From positions 20,503,345-20,567,344 of the forward strand of contig OX467089.1 of the NCBI GenBank assembly GCA_950106755.1: 64,000 nt of DNA, read 5' to 3'. The notes beneath the pieces are model-generated. The model did not search any database, was not told the DNA's origin, and saw only the letters and a program-made list of their open reading frames with translations. Shown piece by piece: positions 22,860 to 35,843 of this stretch (its first letter is position 1; each line of letters begins with the position of its first letter). This stretch comes from Climacium dendroides. Its lineage: Eukaryota; Streptophyta; Bryopsida; Hypnales; Climaciaceae. Position numbers and translations under genes: made by a program.

Positions 22860-24610
22860 ATGGCCACATTAGATGCAAAGTACCCTCGGGGAAGTAGTTC
22901 CCGAATGCAACCTCTTTTGTTCAACATTTTGGAGGCGGATGGTAGCAACTTTGGAGCATCGATGTCAAGTCATATTTTTACGCGGAGGAATTGAACAACA
23001 CGCTGAATTTTGCACATGAGGAGGACTTTCTAGCATCGTCGAGGTAGAAAGCGCTGCTCATTCTTTGTCGTCACCTTGACATCTCTCTTCGACAATAATA
23101 CATTCAAGTTGACAACCCAGCGGATTTGTGGAGCCAACTCCACACTTGATTTCATCATGAGCAAACCATCTTCCTTCCTCAAGCTCGCAATAATTGGATT
23201 GCTCTTCGTGTTCTTGATTTTCTTGATTTTCTTTTGTTCAATGCTGAATTGCACCGCATAACTACTCAGCTGCGTCTTTGTGGTGACAAAGTTACAGATA
23301 AAGAATTGATAGACAAAACCCTATCTACTTTTCCTCCTGTTTCTGCCAACAATATAGAAATATAAAGTTTGAGAAACATTCCCAACTAATGTCTTATCTT
23401 TTACTTGCTAAAAAACAATACCAACTTCTACTTAAGAACGTGGAGGCTAATTCCCCTTAGGAGACTCACACTTCGGAAATCTTGAGACAGCAAGCGCGAG
23501 GCATGAAGCAGCAATAGTAGTTGCCGAATCGGCAAAATCCAAGAGATAAGTCAAACTCTTGTAGACCCTTCTCTGGTAGAGTCTCACGGTCCTCTCAATT
23601 CTCAGATCACTCATCTAATTGTGATTCTCGCTCTTTTCAACCATTTGATAGAACTTCCAATAGAACTTTCAATAAGAAGTCATCTTTTCCTCGTGACAAG
23701 CATACTTGTCACAAGTGCGGCCGTCAAAGGTATATCGCTCAGTACTGCCGCATTCCTACGTACTTTGTTAGTATGTAAGAAGAGCTCGAGAAACTTAGAA
23801 ATGAAAAGAGGGAGGCTCATACGCTAGATGCCCCCTCCTCTTCCGATATAAATATCGAAAACTACATGGTACACATCTCCGAGGAGTTAGCTTCTGTAAA
23901 TATAGCTCTCATAGATAGTTTCACAACGCATACAATTCTAAAAGATTCAAAATACTTCGCATTTACTAGACATGATGTAGCCGCTTGGTGAACTTGTAAC
24001 ATCATTACAATAGCTAGAAGTTAGAACTTTCAGTTCCGAGAGGGCTAGGCAACTATAGTATTGCTTGGAGGGACCCTTCTCTTGTGTGAGAAAGCAATAT
24101 ATGCCCCTAATGCCCCCGAAGCCTGATCAACTACTGTGACTTACGGACCATGATGTCTCTACTACATTGAATGACCATGAAGAGGTATTGGAATTCAAGC
24201 AAGGTTGGCGCCCCCATGCCACTGGGAAAACAGGAGTCACTGGCCTATACAAGATATTGATAAGCCCTCCTAAAGAATCAACTTTCCACTTTTCTACTTC
24301 GGTAAGAGATGATGAAGAGTACTGGGAACTCATGCAAGGTTGACAGTCCTTTGTCATTGCAAAAGCAGGAGTCGATGAACTATGTTATAGTAACCCACGG
24401 GGCTTTGTTTTGATACTCCCCTTTCCAGCTAAGATTGGATTGTGGCATAGTAGGTTGGGCCATCCAAGCACCACTATGTTGAGGAGGATGGTACCTTTGT
24501 TGGAAGGATACAATTTGTGCACTAGTGATGCTGACAAGGTTGGGAGCTGCGCGGCATGTTCACAAGGAAAGTTTATTAAACGCCCTTCACATTGAAAACT
24601 ACCAACGAAA
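22860..24610 (+). mobile_element. Degenerate Ty1/copia gag-protease-integrase fragment
   Basis: Broken frames on the plus strand read as copia polyprotein. A gag-like N-terminus (MATLDAKYPRG) shifts frame at about 22,970. Gag continues (QVDNPADLWSQLHT, RLCGDKVTDKELIDKT) with several in-frame stops. The zinc knuckle near 23,709 reads CHKCGRQRYIAQYC, with Tyr where His is expected. A protease-like segment DSFTTHTILKDSKYF has DSF instead of DSG. The pre-integrase motif LWHSRLGHPSTTMLRRM is at about 24,430-24,590. Nothing recognisable as integrase core, reverse transcriptase or RNase H follows, so the copy is truncated and dead. Confidence 0.75.
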
Positions 24611-26669
24611 CTCCCCCCTATGTTACAATGTAGTGATTAGTCGGACCAGTATTCCTCCAATTAGCCCTTAATTCCCACTAAAGACCAACATTAGAGTAAA
24701 CTACTCCAAAATCGTTCCCACGAGGACTCGAGGCTCACGGATCTAGGCTAACTGGATCAAAGCTTTTCCTTTCTCTTCTACTTTCTAATCCGGACTAAAG
24801 GTCCGTTCCGGCTACTAGTGCCAGATGGGTTCTAGAAAATTCTGGAAACCGTTCAGTTGCCCCTTCCGGGATCCCTAGATTTAAGTGACAAGTGGCCAGA
24901 TCCACCGTCCGGATGTTTTACCATGTCCGGAAACATTGGCTCTCTCTCTCTCTACTACTAATGCTAATTTAATTTCAGGGACCAGAAGTATCCTACTGTT
25001 CCGTCACCTCACAAATTCGGAATACTTACCGGACCAGGTCAAATAGGGACGGTTAAGGACTACAACAACATTCTAGCATCAATCCAACACTGAGCCTCCC
25101 ATCAACCGGGTGGACATCTTCGCACTCTCTTGGGCGTTACACCAGGGTTTTGGCTCCGTTTATGGGGGAATTCCGGTATTCGGAATTTGGGCACATGTTA
25201 CAAACTCTCGTACACGGAAGTTGGGCACATGTTACAAACTCTCGTACACGGAAGTTGCTCGCAGCCTTTCAGACACCCTCATACCTGAGGCAGTATCTTC
25301 TCCTCAGGCTATACCGGCATCCAAACAGGTAGTACACTAACACTTCCTCTGGAACAATCCGGCCCATCTCCCCATCAATCCAGTGACGTCCGAAACCACT
25401 CACAACATCGACACTTGCTAATCAAGGTAAGTTCTCAGCATCCGGAAACAGCACGAATGGACCAAACCAATCTTATATTTCTAATCACAAATTGGTATTA
25501 CAATTTGTACAATTACAATAATTTCATATATAGATTCACTCACTTATCCAACAAATATCAAATAGGACAATAATAATACAATCAACATCCAACTAGGATT
25601 AGAAATATATCTATTACATCATACTCTACAACAACACCCTAGACTCATTACAAACACATTCTTTCAATTTCAACAATCAACTTCCTTCATGTATGAAACT
25701 CAAAATACATTCAAGTTAGGCAATAGCTATCGCGACCCAAATGACATTTAACAACTTCCAACAGCTCACTAGGTTCACCACAACTCGCTTACAGCATCAC
25801 TTGGTCACAAATTGCTTAACACTGCACATGCCAAGCACACACAATGTTAGTTCGCATTTCCAAATCAATTTGCCAAGTCCCAGTCACCGGGACTACTAGC
25901 ACACACTCCCATTGTGACATTGGGCATGTCACTTAGTAATATGGGGCAGAACTTCCACCTTAATGTGCAAGGACCCATGGTGGCACTACTTACCATGATC
26001 CTAACCGCCCTTGAGTGTCACCCCACTCCATGCTAGCCCTTTTTGCATTTGCTACTCATCCACTAAAAGTAATTGACAGTCACAACTTAGGACACATCCA
26101 AGGAGGCCTAGCAAGGAGCAAAACTCCATCCAACCAATGCCACAGGATACAAACAAGTGTCCCATGGTGCCTTGAAGTGGTAGTGAAGTCACCACCACCA
26201 ACCATAAGTCACCGGGACTTACCAAAGCTTTAAGAGGGAGAAAGGAGGGAGATCAACTCCTCCTATAGTACTCCCTGTGGTATTTGGTAGATCCCCCCGT
26301 CCTAGGTCGAAGGAAGTCCTTGGATAATCTTGGGTTGTGGAAGACTACCAACTTCCAACCCCAATCGCCAAGTTACATCACCGTTTGGACTCTCGAACTT
26401 CCAACCGGCGTAACTTTGTGCTCATTTTAAACATCTATGCAACGAGTAGATGCCGATGGATTGCTCACTTGTCTCATTTGGACAAGTTCTTGCAAAGTTA
26501 TGGCCCTCTAAAGATTTGGGTTCATTAGGGGAGGCATCATGCCTTCACCACAGCTCTTTTTTGGGCCATAACTTTTGACTCATGTCTTAGAACCTTGTAA
26601 TGCTTGTTATTCTAGGTTCCTTGTATTCATAGTTTTCCAATGGTATTCCACATGCCATACTTTCTTGTG
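24611..26669. other. Spacer, probably transposon-derived, no supported gene
   Basis: This stretch is less AT-rich than the flanks and has many CCGG-containing words between about 24,780 and 25,480. A 34-bp tandem duplication lies at 25,187-25,254, with unit beginning TTGGGCACATG. I see no coherent reading frame longer than a few dozen codons with protein character. Confidence 0.4.
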
Positions 26670-27035
26670 GGATTCATTGAGAACCCTACACACATTAGCA
26701 GAAAACTGGACCCTCCAAAGGGCCGTCTAAGGGCACCAAGGATATTAGTTGTTTTTTGTTGTCCTTCCATATGGATTGTCAGCACCTGGGAGGCACCTAA
26801 TGTGCCAAAGTGGACAAAAGCCAAAACCACAGCAGAACCAGCAGTGATGTTTCGGGGAGTTGTTGGTACCAGCAGAATGCATGATGGTACCAATAGCTTT
26901 GTATTTTTTATTTCCATTCCTGTCGTGGTACCTCCAATGTTCTATTTTATTTTAGTGCTCATACTCGATGATTTGTCATTGGCTGTACTTGCTTACTCCG
27001 TTTAGCAATGGATGGATGAAGCTGAAGGACGTACA

Positions 27036-28476
27036 TTACGAAATATATTTCCAGGGCAAGAAATAACCAAATTCACATACAACGTTTGGTACCTTATGCG
27101 GTTTGGGCAACAAATCAGCTGTCAATGTCGGATCCACGAGTTTTACCCGCCTTTTCATGGTCTTTCATACCAAGCCATAAGCCTTTTGTGGGACACCGGC
27201 CATGTCGCACGCTGCCAACATTGAATCTGCTCCAGTCTTAGCTCCAATTTTCCTCAAGACAGTGTTCGCGATGCTGGTGCCAATAGAACGCATCCTTGGT
27301 TCTTCCACCAGTGTCGTCACTTCTCGCTTTGATAAAATTCTTGCCAATGCAAGTGCAGTTTTCCTTTGGGTCGTGTCACTTCTCCATAGTCTCTTCTGCC
27401 CCCTACAAGCCTTGTTTAATTTCTGAATGGAATCAACAACTTCTAGCTGTAAGACTGATCTCAGCTGCTTTCTCCTTTTCTTGGCTTGTCCGCCATCTTG
27501 AGATAGTTCATCCAAATTTCTCGAATGACGACTGCGGAGTCGCGAGCCAAGCGGACCCTCTTTCAGTATCGACAATCTGGATTCCGCAGCCATCATTTTC
27601 TTTTTATAGTGTGCTACCTCCACCTCCAATTCATTTACTCTACCTGCATTTGAGGCCTCCATCAGTGTTCTCACAAGTTCCTCCAACTCCTCGTTACGTT
27701 TCCCGAACCCAACGGCTTTCTCCTTCAATTGTCCACATTGCCTTTCTAGCTCCCTACCCTTCTCAATAGCCGTGTGATGTTCTAAAGACTGTCCACGAAG
27801 TGTTTCTACAGCTAATTGGAGTTGACGCTTTGCCTCCTACAATTGTGAACCCAGGAGGTCCATATGGACCAAATAGTTCCGAACTGTTTCCTCCAACGTC
27901 ACATTTGCCCCCTCCAAACCACTACCGAAATTGGCAAGCCTCTTACAATACCCTAGCAACCCTTCTTCTCCTAGGCAGATGTATTGAAGACACTCTTTGA
28001 TTGTCCTAAAAGTTGGAGGCACTCCTATACGAGGATCTCGTGGGTAAATTTCTTCGTCTACCCACAAATCAATGTTGGTGGCACCTCGGGATCTACAGGT
28101 GCAAAACTCACGTCTGGGTACTTGCTCATGCAGTGGACGACCCCTCTTTATCAATGGAGAGAATCGTGGACCAAGCGACACATTCAGAGTGTATGGGTTT
28201 GCTACCTCCACCCTATTCATGATCTCACTCAAAGTCATCACCAATTTCTAAAATTGAAGCAATACAACTCTCTGGCATACAAACAAATATGAAAAAAGCC
28301 ACCTCTCTGAATTGGAACAATTTGACATGACACGAAATGAAGTCTCGACAAGCCGAAACCCAAGCAGTTGGATTCAACGGAAATCCACGTGACAATGCTA
28401 ACTTTCGCGCCGGCAGAAAATTGGCACTAAAAACAAGGACATTAACGAACTCTGGTGTCATGCCACCCTGATTCAT
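27036..28476 (-). pseudogene. Unrecognised coiled-coil protein, broken by two stops and a probable frameshift
   Basis: Read on the minus strand, the frame starts around 28,476 (MNQGGMTPEFVN). It shifts phase near 28,235, continues MTLSEIMNRVEVANPYTLN, meets an in-frame TAG at 27,839-27,837 (QL*EAKRQ) and a TGA at 27,167-27,165, and ends LPWKYIS at 27,036. Joined across these breaks it spans about 460 residues. A long heptad-like stretch (EELEELVRTLMEAS, VNELEVEVAHYKKKM) suggests a coiled coil, followed by a basic segment (AKKRRKQLR) and a conserved-looking C-terminus. I do not recognise the family. Its position inside inverted repeats suggests a transposon-borne or captured gene. Confidence 0.5.
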
Positions 28477-28788
28477 CCAAGTTCATCCTCTTGGTTCATC
28501 CATCATCTACAGAAAAGAATAGTCAGTGGATGATGCCTTCACTAAAATAATAAAGGATAATCCACACCTCTATATAGTACTTGGGCAAAATGGGTACTTG
28601 ACTGCGAGTTCACTTGGAGTCATAACGACTTTTCAATGTACTCCGTCAACGACTTCCCATATTTATATTGCTTGAAAGTGCAATGTACTAATGAAAAAGG
28701 CCGTGTCCTTGCAAGCCCCCTATTATTTTACTCCAGCCCTCCATTATTTTAAACGTCTTTAATTGGGACGTGGGTGCCACCACATCAT

Positions 28789-28839
28789 GTTGCGGAGCCA
28801 ACAGTGACTCCAGCGAAGCAATTTTGCTGGCTCCGCAAC
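28789..28839. repeat. Perfect 12-bp inverted repeat
   Basis: GTTGCGGAGCCA at 28,789-28,800 pairs exactly with TGGCTCCGCAAC at 28,828-28,839. A second nested stem (CCAGC/GCTGG) lies inside the loop. It falls within the candidate TIR element. Confidence 0.6.
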
Positions 28840-29058
28840 GCGGGAAGTGACTTGGAGCCTTTGGTTCAGTCTCTGATTCTGACTCATTTGTCTCCTAGCA
28901 GAATTTTTTTATCTTTCCTCCAAAATATTTTATGAATTTCCTGGATCCAGCAGCCAATGACGTTGACGCATTTCTAGTGCTGGATCCAGTACAGGGAGCC
29001 CTTACGCGGCCCTTCGGAGGGTCCATTTTTTTTCTAATGCCTAGCCCTCAAGTGTCCC

Positions 29059-31182
29059 GGACCTAGTCAACTTTGAACGGCCGTAACTTTTAGCTCACAA
29101 CTTAAAATTGTGCGTTCTTTGTGCCATTAGAAGTGTATTGTCAAGAGTTTTTTAAGTATGTATGACACTCTTCCGTTCACTTCAAAACTAGGGCGTCATT
29201 GCACCCTATTTGATCGGGAGTCTCTCAAATCTCCCTACCTAGTCTATTGCAAGGCTTAGGAAGTACCCCAAGGTCCCCCCTTGTGCACTAAGGTTCATTG
29301 GGCACTCCAAGTAGATAGGGGCATGACAATAACATTGCATTGATTGCAAAAATCCCCACAATTTAAATAACAATTTTTTCCCTCTCTAATGCCTCTTATT
29401 TTTCTAGGTATAATAATCCTATTTTTTAGACTTTGAATTTGTAAAATTTGAACTAGATGGTCTCAACAGAATTGGTATGGATTTACATGTTGATCTTATT
29501 TCATACTCTAATAGTTTGTTACATAGTACAATAAATTATAGAAGAAGGTTGATCTAAAATGTCCTTCTTATAAATTAATTCAAATAAATCTTTATCAATA
29601 AGTTTGTGGATTATTTTTTCATAGAGTCCAATCTAATTGCTATTTTTGGCATAAAGGGCTAATTTATTTTAGAACAATTATATAATTTTAATTATTCTAT
29701 TTAATCTAGGATTAGTATTTTTTATTTTTTTATTTTTATATAAAAATCTATTACTTAGATCTCAAGTGCATTTTTCTAAAAACCTTTTAGAAGCTATATT
29801 TGGTATTTTTATATTTTTATTTAGGAATTTTTTTATCAATTTTGATTACGGATTTGATTTGCAAGAACATTAATAGAAAAATACAAATTATTCTTTTTAA
29901 ATCTTAATCTTCATAACAAAGTTATAAATTCTATAATTTTTTCTAATCAATTCTTTAGTTTTTTCCTATCAATAGGTAAATTATTTTAATTTTATAATCT
30001 ATTTTTCTATTATAGCCACCGATGGTTATGATCTTTTCCTAATAGTGGTTGAAAAATGTAATCTAGATTTTGTTTTATTACACAAAACCTAAAAACTCTA
30101 AAATAGGGGTTCTTTTAAATAGAAAAGGCTTAAATAGTTCATCAATAATACATAATTAATGTCATTTTTCAAATAGTAGTACATTTTGAAATCAAGTGTA
30201 CCTAGATTTGGGTTTCATATACACTAACACTTATTGTGTCAAATTTTTAATTTTCTCTGTTCATTGATTATTGGTGTGTAAATAGGATTTATTAATTCGT
30301 CTTGTTTCCATTACCAAGTCAAGTAGAATTGTAGATATTTCACAAGAATTGAACCGGTAGTTTACTTGGATTTTTGAAAAAGGCAAATTAATAGGATTTG
30401 AAAAGGGTTAAATTGGCTTTGTAGCTTTTAGTGTGAAGAGTTGTCTTCACGTTTTGGGACTATATGTCCAAAGGTCCATTTGTTTTTCGTCTTTAGTTCA
30501 TACAAATGTGTGACTCACTATAAACTTTTATGCACTTTTGTGAATATATTTCTTAGCATTTTAGTTGCCAATTGTCTAATTTTAATTGCTTGTGCGAGCT
30601 TGCTATATGAAGTTGAACTTTGTCTAATTGGCTATGAGATTCAATTGGAGATTGTAAGTGCAAACATTGTCTAGTTGAATGTATGTTACGATGTAAGATA
30701 CAATGTGTGAAATTTTGTCAATTTGGTTGTGTGGAAATTAAACAATCTGTACAATCAAAGAGATTATTTTGAGCCTTTGAGTTTCACTAGTCAAGTTGTT
30801 GGGTGTGCAAAGTAGAAATTGATGAGATTCCGGAGTGGTTAAAGTATCATCTGAGAGTCTATCCTAATTGTCTTTTGCAGTATTATTTATTAATTGAACT
30901 ACATTATTTATTGCAAAATTGATAGATCAAATTGTCAAATTTGAATATAAAAATATGTTGTGACTAATTTTGAGGCTAATTATAGGTCCTTGTATGAGTA
31001 CTTGTAAATGTTGTATGCACTGTAAGTCACAATTTGTGTTTGATGTGTATAAGATTTTGTCAATTAGATTGAGATAATTATTGAGGTTGGTGTGAATAAA
31101 TTATGAATTGCGTGCATTTCTAGAAGCTTAAGTGCTACAACTCGCTTGAAATTGTATTGATTGAATTGACTTCAACTACTAT
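29059..31182. other. AT-rich spacer, no supported gene
   Basis: Long A/T runs and no protein-like frame. A short hairpin (GTGAAGA/TCTTCAC) at about 30,433-30,450 is the only local structure I noted. Confidence 0.45.
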
Positions 31183-31397
31183 CACTACAAGAAAACCTAT
31201 CCAAATTGACAGAAACTGGTCCTAATTGACAGAAATCAGCTAGTCCTAATCTACAAAAAATTGACAGTTTTTTGTCACTGTGGACAATTTTCTGTCAATT
31301 CGGACAATTTTTTGTCCACAGTGACAAAAACCTGTCAATTTTTTGTAGATTGGGACTAGCTAATTTCTGTCAATTAGGACCAGTTTCTCTTGTAGTG
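31183..31397. mobile_element. CACTA-type foldback MITE, 215 bp, TAT target duplication
   Basis: The element starts CACTACAAGAAAA, ends TTTCTCTTGTAGTG and is flanked on both sides by TAT, a 3-bp duplication as made by CACTA (En/Spm) transposases. Nearly the whole element is a palindrome with arms of about 95 bp. The left arm has an extra segment of about 20 bp that repeats an AATTGACAGAAA motif. It has no coding capacity. Its transcript would form a long hairpin and could feed small RNAs. Confidence 0.85.
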
Positions 31398-31990
31398 TAT
31401 GTTGAAGTGTTGTGAGATTTCACATTTATTCGAACTTGCAATTTGAAATCGTAAAGTGGCGTTCGACAAATTGGCTACATGAAATCATTGCTTGACATTG
31501 TGAAACAACGGACGATGAGCAAGACAACAACACCAAATGGTGCTACAAAAGCTAAGAGATTAGTTGACAACTTTCATGTAAAATTACACAATTAAGTTAG
31601 TCCTAGCTATCTACAAGATTAATTGGTGCTTTGCTAATGTTACCAATTGTATAAGTGTTTGAGAATTATTGTTGTCCTAGTATATTGGATTGTGCATTGA
31701 CTACATCTCAAACTTAAGGACAGACGGATTATTAACATATATTGTATTAATTCAGTGCCTTCATCACCACGTACTATAATTGCATCGATTATGTGTATTT
31801 TTACACACTAAATCAGTGCAAAAACAATGAATACCAATAGCGTACAGTTTATGTACTTTAATTATACAATTGTTGTATCAAAACTAGATAAGACAAAGAT
31901 ATCATTTGTGGTGTTTATTATTTATAGCATTGGGAATTGGACCGTGATGAATTGATAGTAGGAGTGTCTCCTTGGGATTATTTTACAAAA
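31398..31990. other. AT-rich spacer between two CACTA MITEs
   Basis: No gene or further repeat recognised. Confidence 0.4.
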
Positions 31991-32149
31991 CACTACAAGA
32001 GAAAGGGGTGTTTTAAGTAGTGTCCTAGACATCACGTCTTTTAAGTCTGTCTTTTTAGTAAAATTTTACTTAAAAATTTACTTAAAAGATGTTACTTAAA
32101 AGACATGATGTCTAGGACACTACTTAAAACACCCCTTTCTCTTGTAGTG
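31991..32149. mobile_element. CACTA-type foldback MITE, 159 bp, AAA target duplication
   Basis: The element starts CACTACAAGAGAAAGGGGTG, ends with the complement of that string, and is flanked by AAA on each side. Arms of about 56 bp are almost perfectly complementary around an AT-rich middle with repeated ACTTAAAA words. The tips match those of the MITE at 31,183 but the interiors differ, so the two are different families moved by related transposases. Confidence 0.85.
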
Positions 32150-32773
32150 AAATAAACCTCAAAACCACTCAAATAAGTATCCAAAATACCAAACAAGTAA
32201 CCTTGGTCACAAAACATTAGATTTATTGACCTTTTCCACAGGAATTACTCCTTAAATCCATTGTCTTGGGATTTTTTCAAATAAACAAAATTCACATTAC
32301 AACAATCCCACCCCTAAGGTTCATAATTTGGTTACAATCCAATTGTTATGGATATTGTCTATTGATTCAATGAATGTTTTTATAGTCCTATCTAATGCTT
32401 TATGGGGTACTCAAATATTCAGACAATGATTCAAATTTGGTCAATTTGTCATGCAAATGTATGCTCATTCGCCTAATCAAAATGCCAACATAGTACTTTG
32501 AAATTATATATACATAGTTCTTTAATTACAACCTTTGATTTATATTATGGTCAAATTGGTCCAATCGATGCTCCCTTTTATAGAGCCTATCTAGTCGCAC
32601 CTAATGCAAAATGTGTATTGATTCTGTAAACTGCAACATATTGGCTCAATATGCAAAAAGTATGAGGTTAAGATGTAATATTTAGGTCTGTTTTTCTTTT
32701 CTATTTATCTACTTGTATAATTTTAGGTCAATTTTTCCAATGCATATATAAAGTTAGAGCCTACATACAATTG

Positions 32774-32790
32774 CACTACTAGAAAATTTC
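32774..32790. mobile_element. Solitary CACTA-like end
   Basis: CACTACTAGAAAATTTC resembles a CACTA terminal repeat, but I found no matching opposite end nearby. It may be a truncated element or chance. Confidence 0.25.
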
Positions 32791-34410
32791 GTTTTTCTGT
32801 TGTTTTGGTCGCGTTGATCTGGTCAAAATCCGACAAAAATCTACTTATGCTCAAGCATTAACCCTTATAGTGACGATTGATAATATTCTTAACCTCTTTT
32901 AGACTTCATTGACTATTATATTATGAAATTATTTTTCTATCTGTATGTATTTTTAGGTACAAAATATCCTTCATTGTCCTAAAAAAAATAAATGTGGATT
33001 TTTTAACATAAAATTTTTAATATAGTTTTCACACCAAATGTACATGGATCATTTAAAAATCCCTTCCCTTAGCAATCAAAGAATTCCTCATTCCAAACTA
33101 TAAGTTTCAAAAATTGGATAGGATATAATTTTGGGCTCTATTATCCATCTCAAAATTAATTAAATTAAGTATTCTTCCATTATCTTGTATAAAATTTTAT
33201 TAGTTATGAATTTTGTTGTAATTAGTATTCTTGGGGTATGTTTGTGATGATTTTGACTTTGCATGGTACTATTTTTTCCAATCAAGTAGATATTTAATTA
33301 AACACTTGTCATATAGAAATTAGTTGAAATCATACTTAATTTTCAATTCTCAAAATTGTGCATACTTCCATAAGATTGAATGATAAAGATTTGATTAACT
33401 AGTAGTTTATAATGATAAAAGGCTTTACAACTTAAAAACAATTAAATGTTGTCATGCCAACCTATTATACCTATATTTAAAAAACATTCAATTCTATAAC
33501 ACTTTTAACACAAAATCAACAACTTTTCATAATAGTGAGTATGATGCCTTTGTGTTGTATGTCTTCCAAATTTTTCCTTTATATTGATTGACAATCCCCC
33601 TTTGAATCATGTCAAAGTATCATTTTCTAAATATCTAAGGTTTTTTGAATTAAAATAAAAGCTTGGGAAATGATGGTTTGTGAGTAGGGAGAGGAAACTT
33701 TGCATATTTTGGAAGGGAAAGCCCTTTCTTTGATTAAGGATGTTATATTTGTATATATGAAAACTTTATATTACAAAACAAATGTCTTTTTCTTCTATTT
33801 ATTATTTTGATTTGAATTGTTTTGAATTATATGATATAATATAATATAGTTAGAACTATTTTTAAAAATTCAATTATTGCTTTCTACATTAATAATTATA
33901 ATTGAAAATAATTCCTAAATTATACAAATTTGTGAGGCATATTAATATGGTAGTTCAATTTTTTTAAATAAATGCAATATAGTGTGGTCCACACTATTTT
34001 TGTAATATTTGAAAAAATATAATTTCCAGCCTAGTTCCATCCTTAAATCTACTTTAATCTAAATAACTAGATCAAATTCATTAAAAAGTATTCAAATTAG
34101 TGTAAAGATCTCTTCCACTATTTAAAATCTTGCACTACTTGAATTATCTTGAATAATGAATATTTTAAGTGATTTTCTGCTCAAGACTAATGGATTTTCT
34201 AAGGTACCTTTGTTGTGGGCTATTCATATTTTTACCTATTCATAGTAATTGAACACTATTGCAACAAAGTTGCAATTAAATACACTCTAATTCTTTCTAT
34301 TATTTCACATCTATTATATTGAGTGTACAATATTTTGACCACCTATAATAATTTAATCCATTTGGATGATCATGTATTCATCTATATACATTTTCATTCA
34401 AAATTTAAAT
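32791..34410. other. AT-rich spacer, no supported gene
   Basis: Homopolymer-rich AT sequence without protein-like frames or clear repeats. Confidence 0.4.
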
Positions 34411-34605
34411 TGCATAAATCTTATATTTAACTAATTATGGACTTTTTTGCAAATTATGGACAATTAAGGTATCGGCTGGCACCCAATACATTTGTACATT
34501 TTGAATTCAAAATGTACCCCATGTATACATTTTCATCATGTTTTGGCACATGCATATGTTATTTATAGACTTGCCAAAGTCCATAATTAGTTAAATTTAA
34601 GTTAT
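34411..34605. repeat. MITE-like inverted repeat of about 195 bp
   Basis: ATTTAACTAATTATGGACTT near 34,424 is repeated in inverse as AAGTCCATAATTAGTTAAAT near 34,577, and similarity extends to about 35 bp with gaps. The middle includes a second palindrome around TTTTGAATTCAAAA. No target duplication is resolved, so the element class is unknown. Confidence 0.5.
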
Positions 34606-35843
34606 AAGAGAAAATTTCAACCTTTTAGAAGTCCATTTGTTTGCATACGAATGTGCAAGGGAGAGAATATCAACCCAAATCGTGTTATAGAGAATCTTAC
34701 TAGTGAAAGAAATTGTGTGCCTTATCAAATTGGCAATTAAAAAATTATTACTATTACTATTATTTTCCAAAATTTCCAAATTAATTTTAATCAATTTTTT
34801 TATTTCACTATATTTCCACATCAGTTAAAAGTCAAATGGCCCTCTATAAGGGCTAAGTTTTTTCTATTAGATTCTTTTGTAGATCCACTCTTGGTAGATG
34901 ACCTATTATGGATTATGACACTTATAGGATTTCATAGTTACTCTGTAAGACATCTGAATGTGAGTCCAAATTTAGTCTATGTGATCACATTCAATCTATA
35001 TGAATCCAAATTTGAATTTTTTAGATCAAAAGTACTCTAGAATGATCTATGTAAAAATCACCACTTAATCATATATAATAGAGTGTATTATCCCCTAAAG
35101 GACAAAGCATATAACCATGTAGTCAAACTTGAATGTCCCTCATTTCTTTGCTATTTATAAGTGATTTTTTAAAAAAAATTCAAAGAAGAAATCACACATT
35201 TGATATTTGTTAAAAGGATTTCAAATCTTTTTGCAAATTTTTTGAATAACCATGAATTTTTCAAGGAAAAACAAATAAAATTCATATGAAATACAAATCA
35301 TCTTCAAAAAATCTAAAATTCCAAAATAGAAATACATTATAGTATAGAACATTGTGGTATAAAGAAAGTTTCCATGTCACTTCATATAGTTATAGATCCT
35401 CAATCGCACACTTCATTAAAATGCTTATTCTAAGGAATTTTCAAAATTTTCAAATAAGATAGAAACCACAATTGAGAAGATTCATTTAGTTAGTTTTTCT
35501 TTAAACCAAAAGAAATCATTTTGAATGTCAAAATTAGGTTGTAAGGGAAAAAAACTAAAACTATTGAAATACGCTAGATAGTGTACCATTTGGTTGGGAA
35601 ACTAAAAACAACTAAAATTTCTTGAACTTAATTCAATGATAGGAGCACCCAATGGTGCCACTTTTTAGGTAAGGTAATGATTCTAAAATGTAAATGTAGG
35701 TAGACTATAGATAACTTATTATTTTGATTAATAAAAATAAGCATCTACAATTTATTTACATTTAAATTTTGAAATGACTATCTTGTGTAGAAAGTGAGTC
35801 CATTAGGTACAGTGATGCCATTGAGTGCTCCTACCTTATACGG
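34606..35843. other. AT-rich spacer, left flank of the LTR retrotransposon
   Basis: No gene recognised. It ends in ACGG, matching the ACGG right after the 3' LTR. Confidence 0.4.

Larger units (their letters stand above)
26670..29058. mobile_element. Candidate TIR element of about 2.4 kb carrying a dead minus-strand ORF
   Basis: A block at about 26,670-26,737 and one at about 28,994-29,058 are inverted copies. The shared core, read inward from either side, is like GGCCCTT(T/C)GGAGGGTCCA followed by TTTT and CTAATG. The only protein-like sequence between them is a minus-strand coiled-coil reading frame. The true outer ends and a target duplication are not resolved by eye, so superfamily is unknown. 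Confidence 0.4.

Noticed and set aside
26640..27005. Plus-strand hydrophobic frame of 121 aa
   Set aside because: It overlaps an inverted-repeat end of the candidate TIR element and resembles no protein I know.
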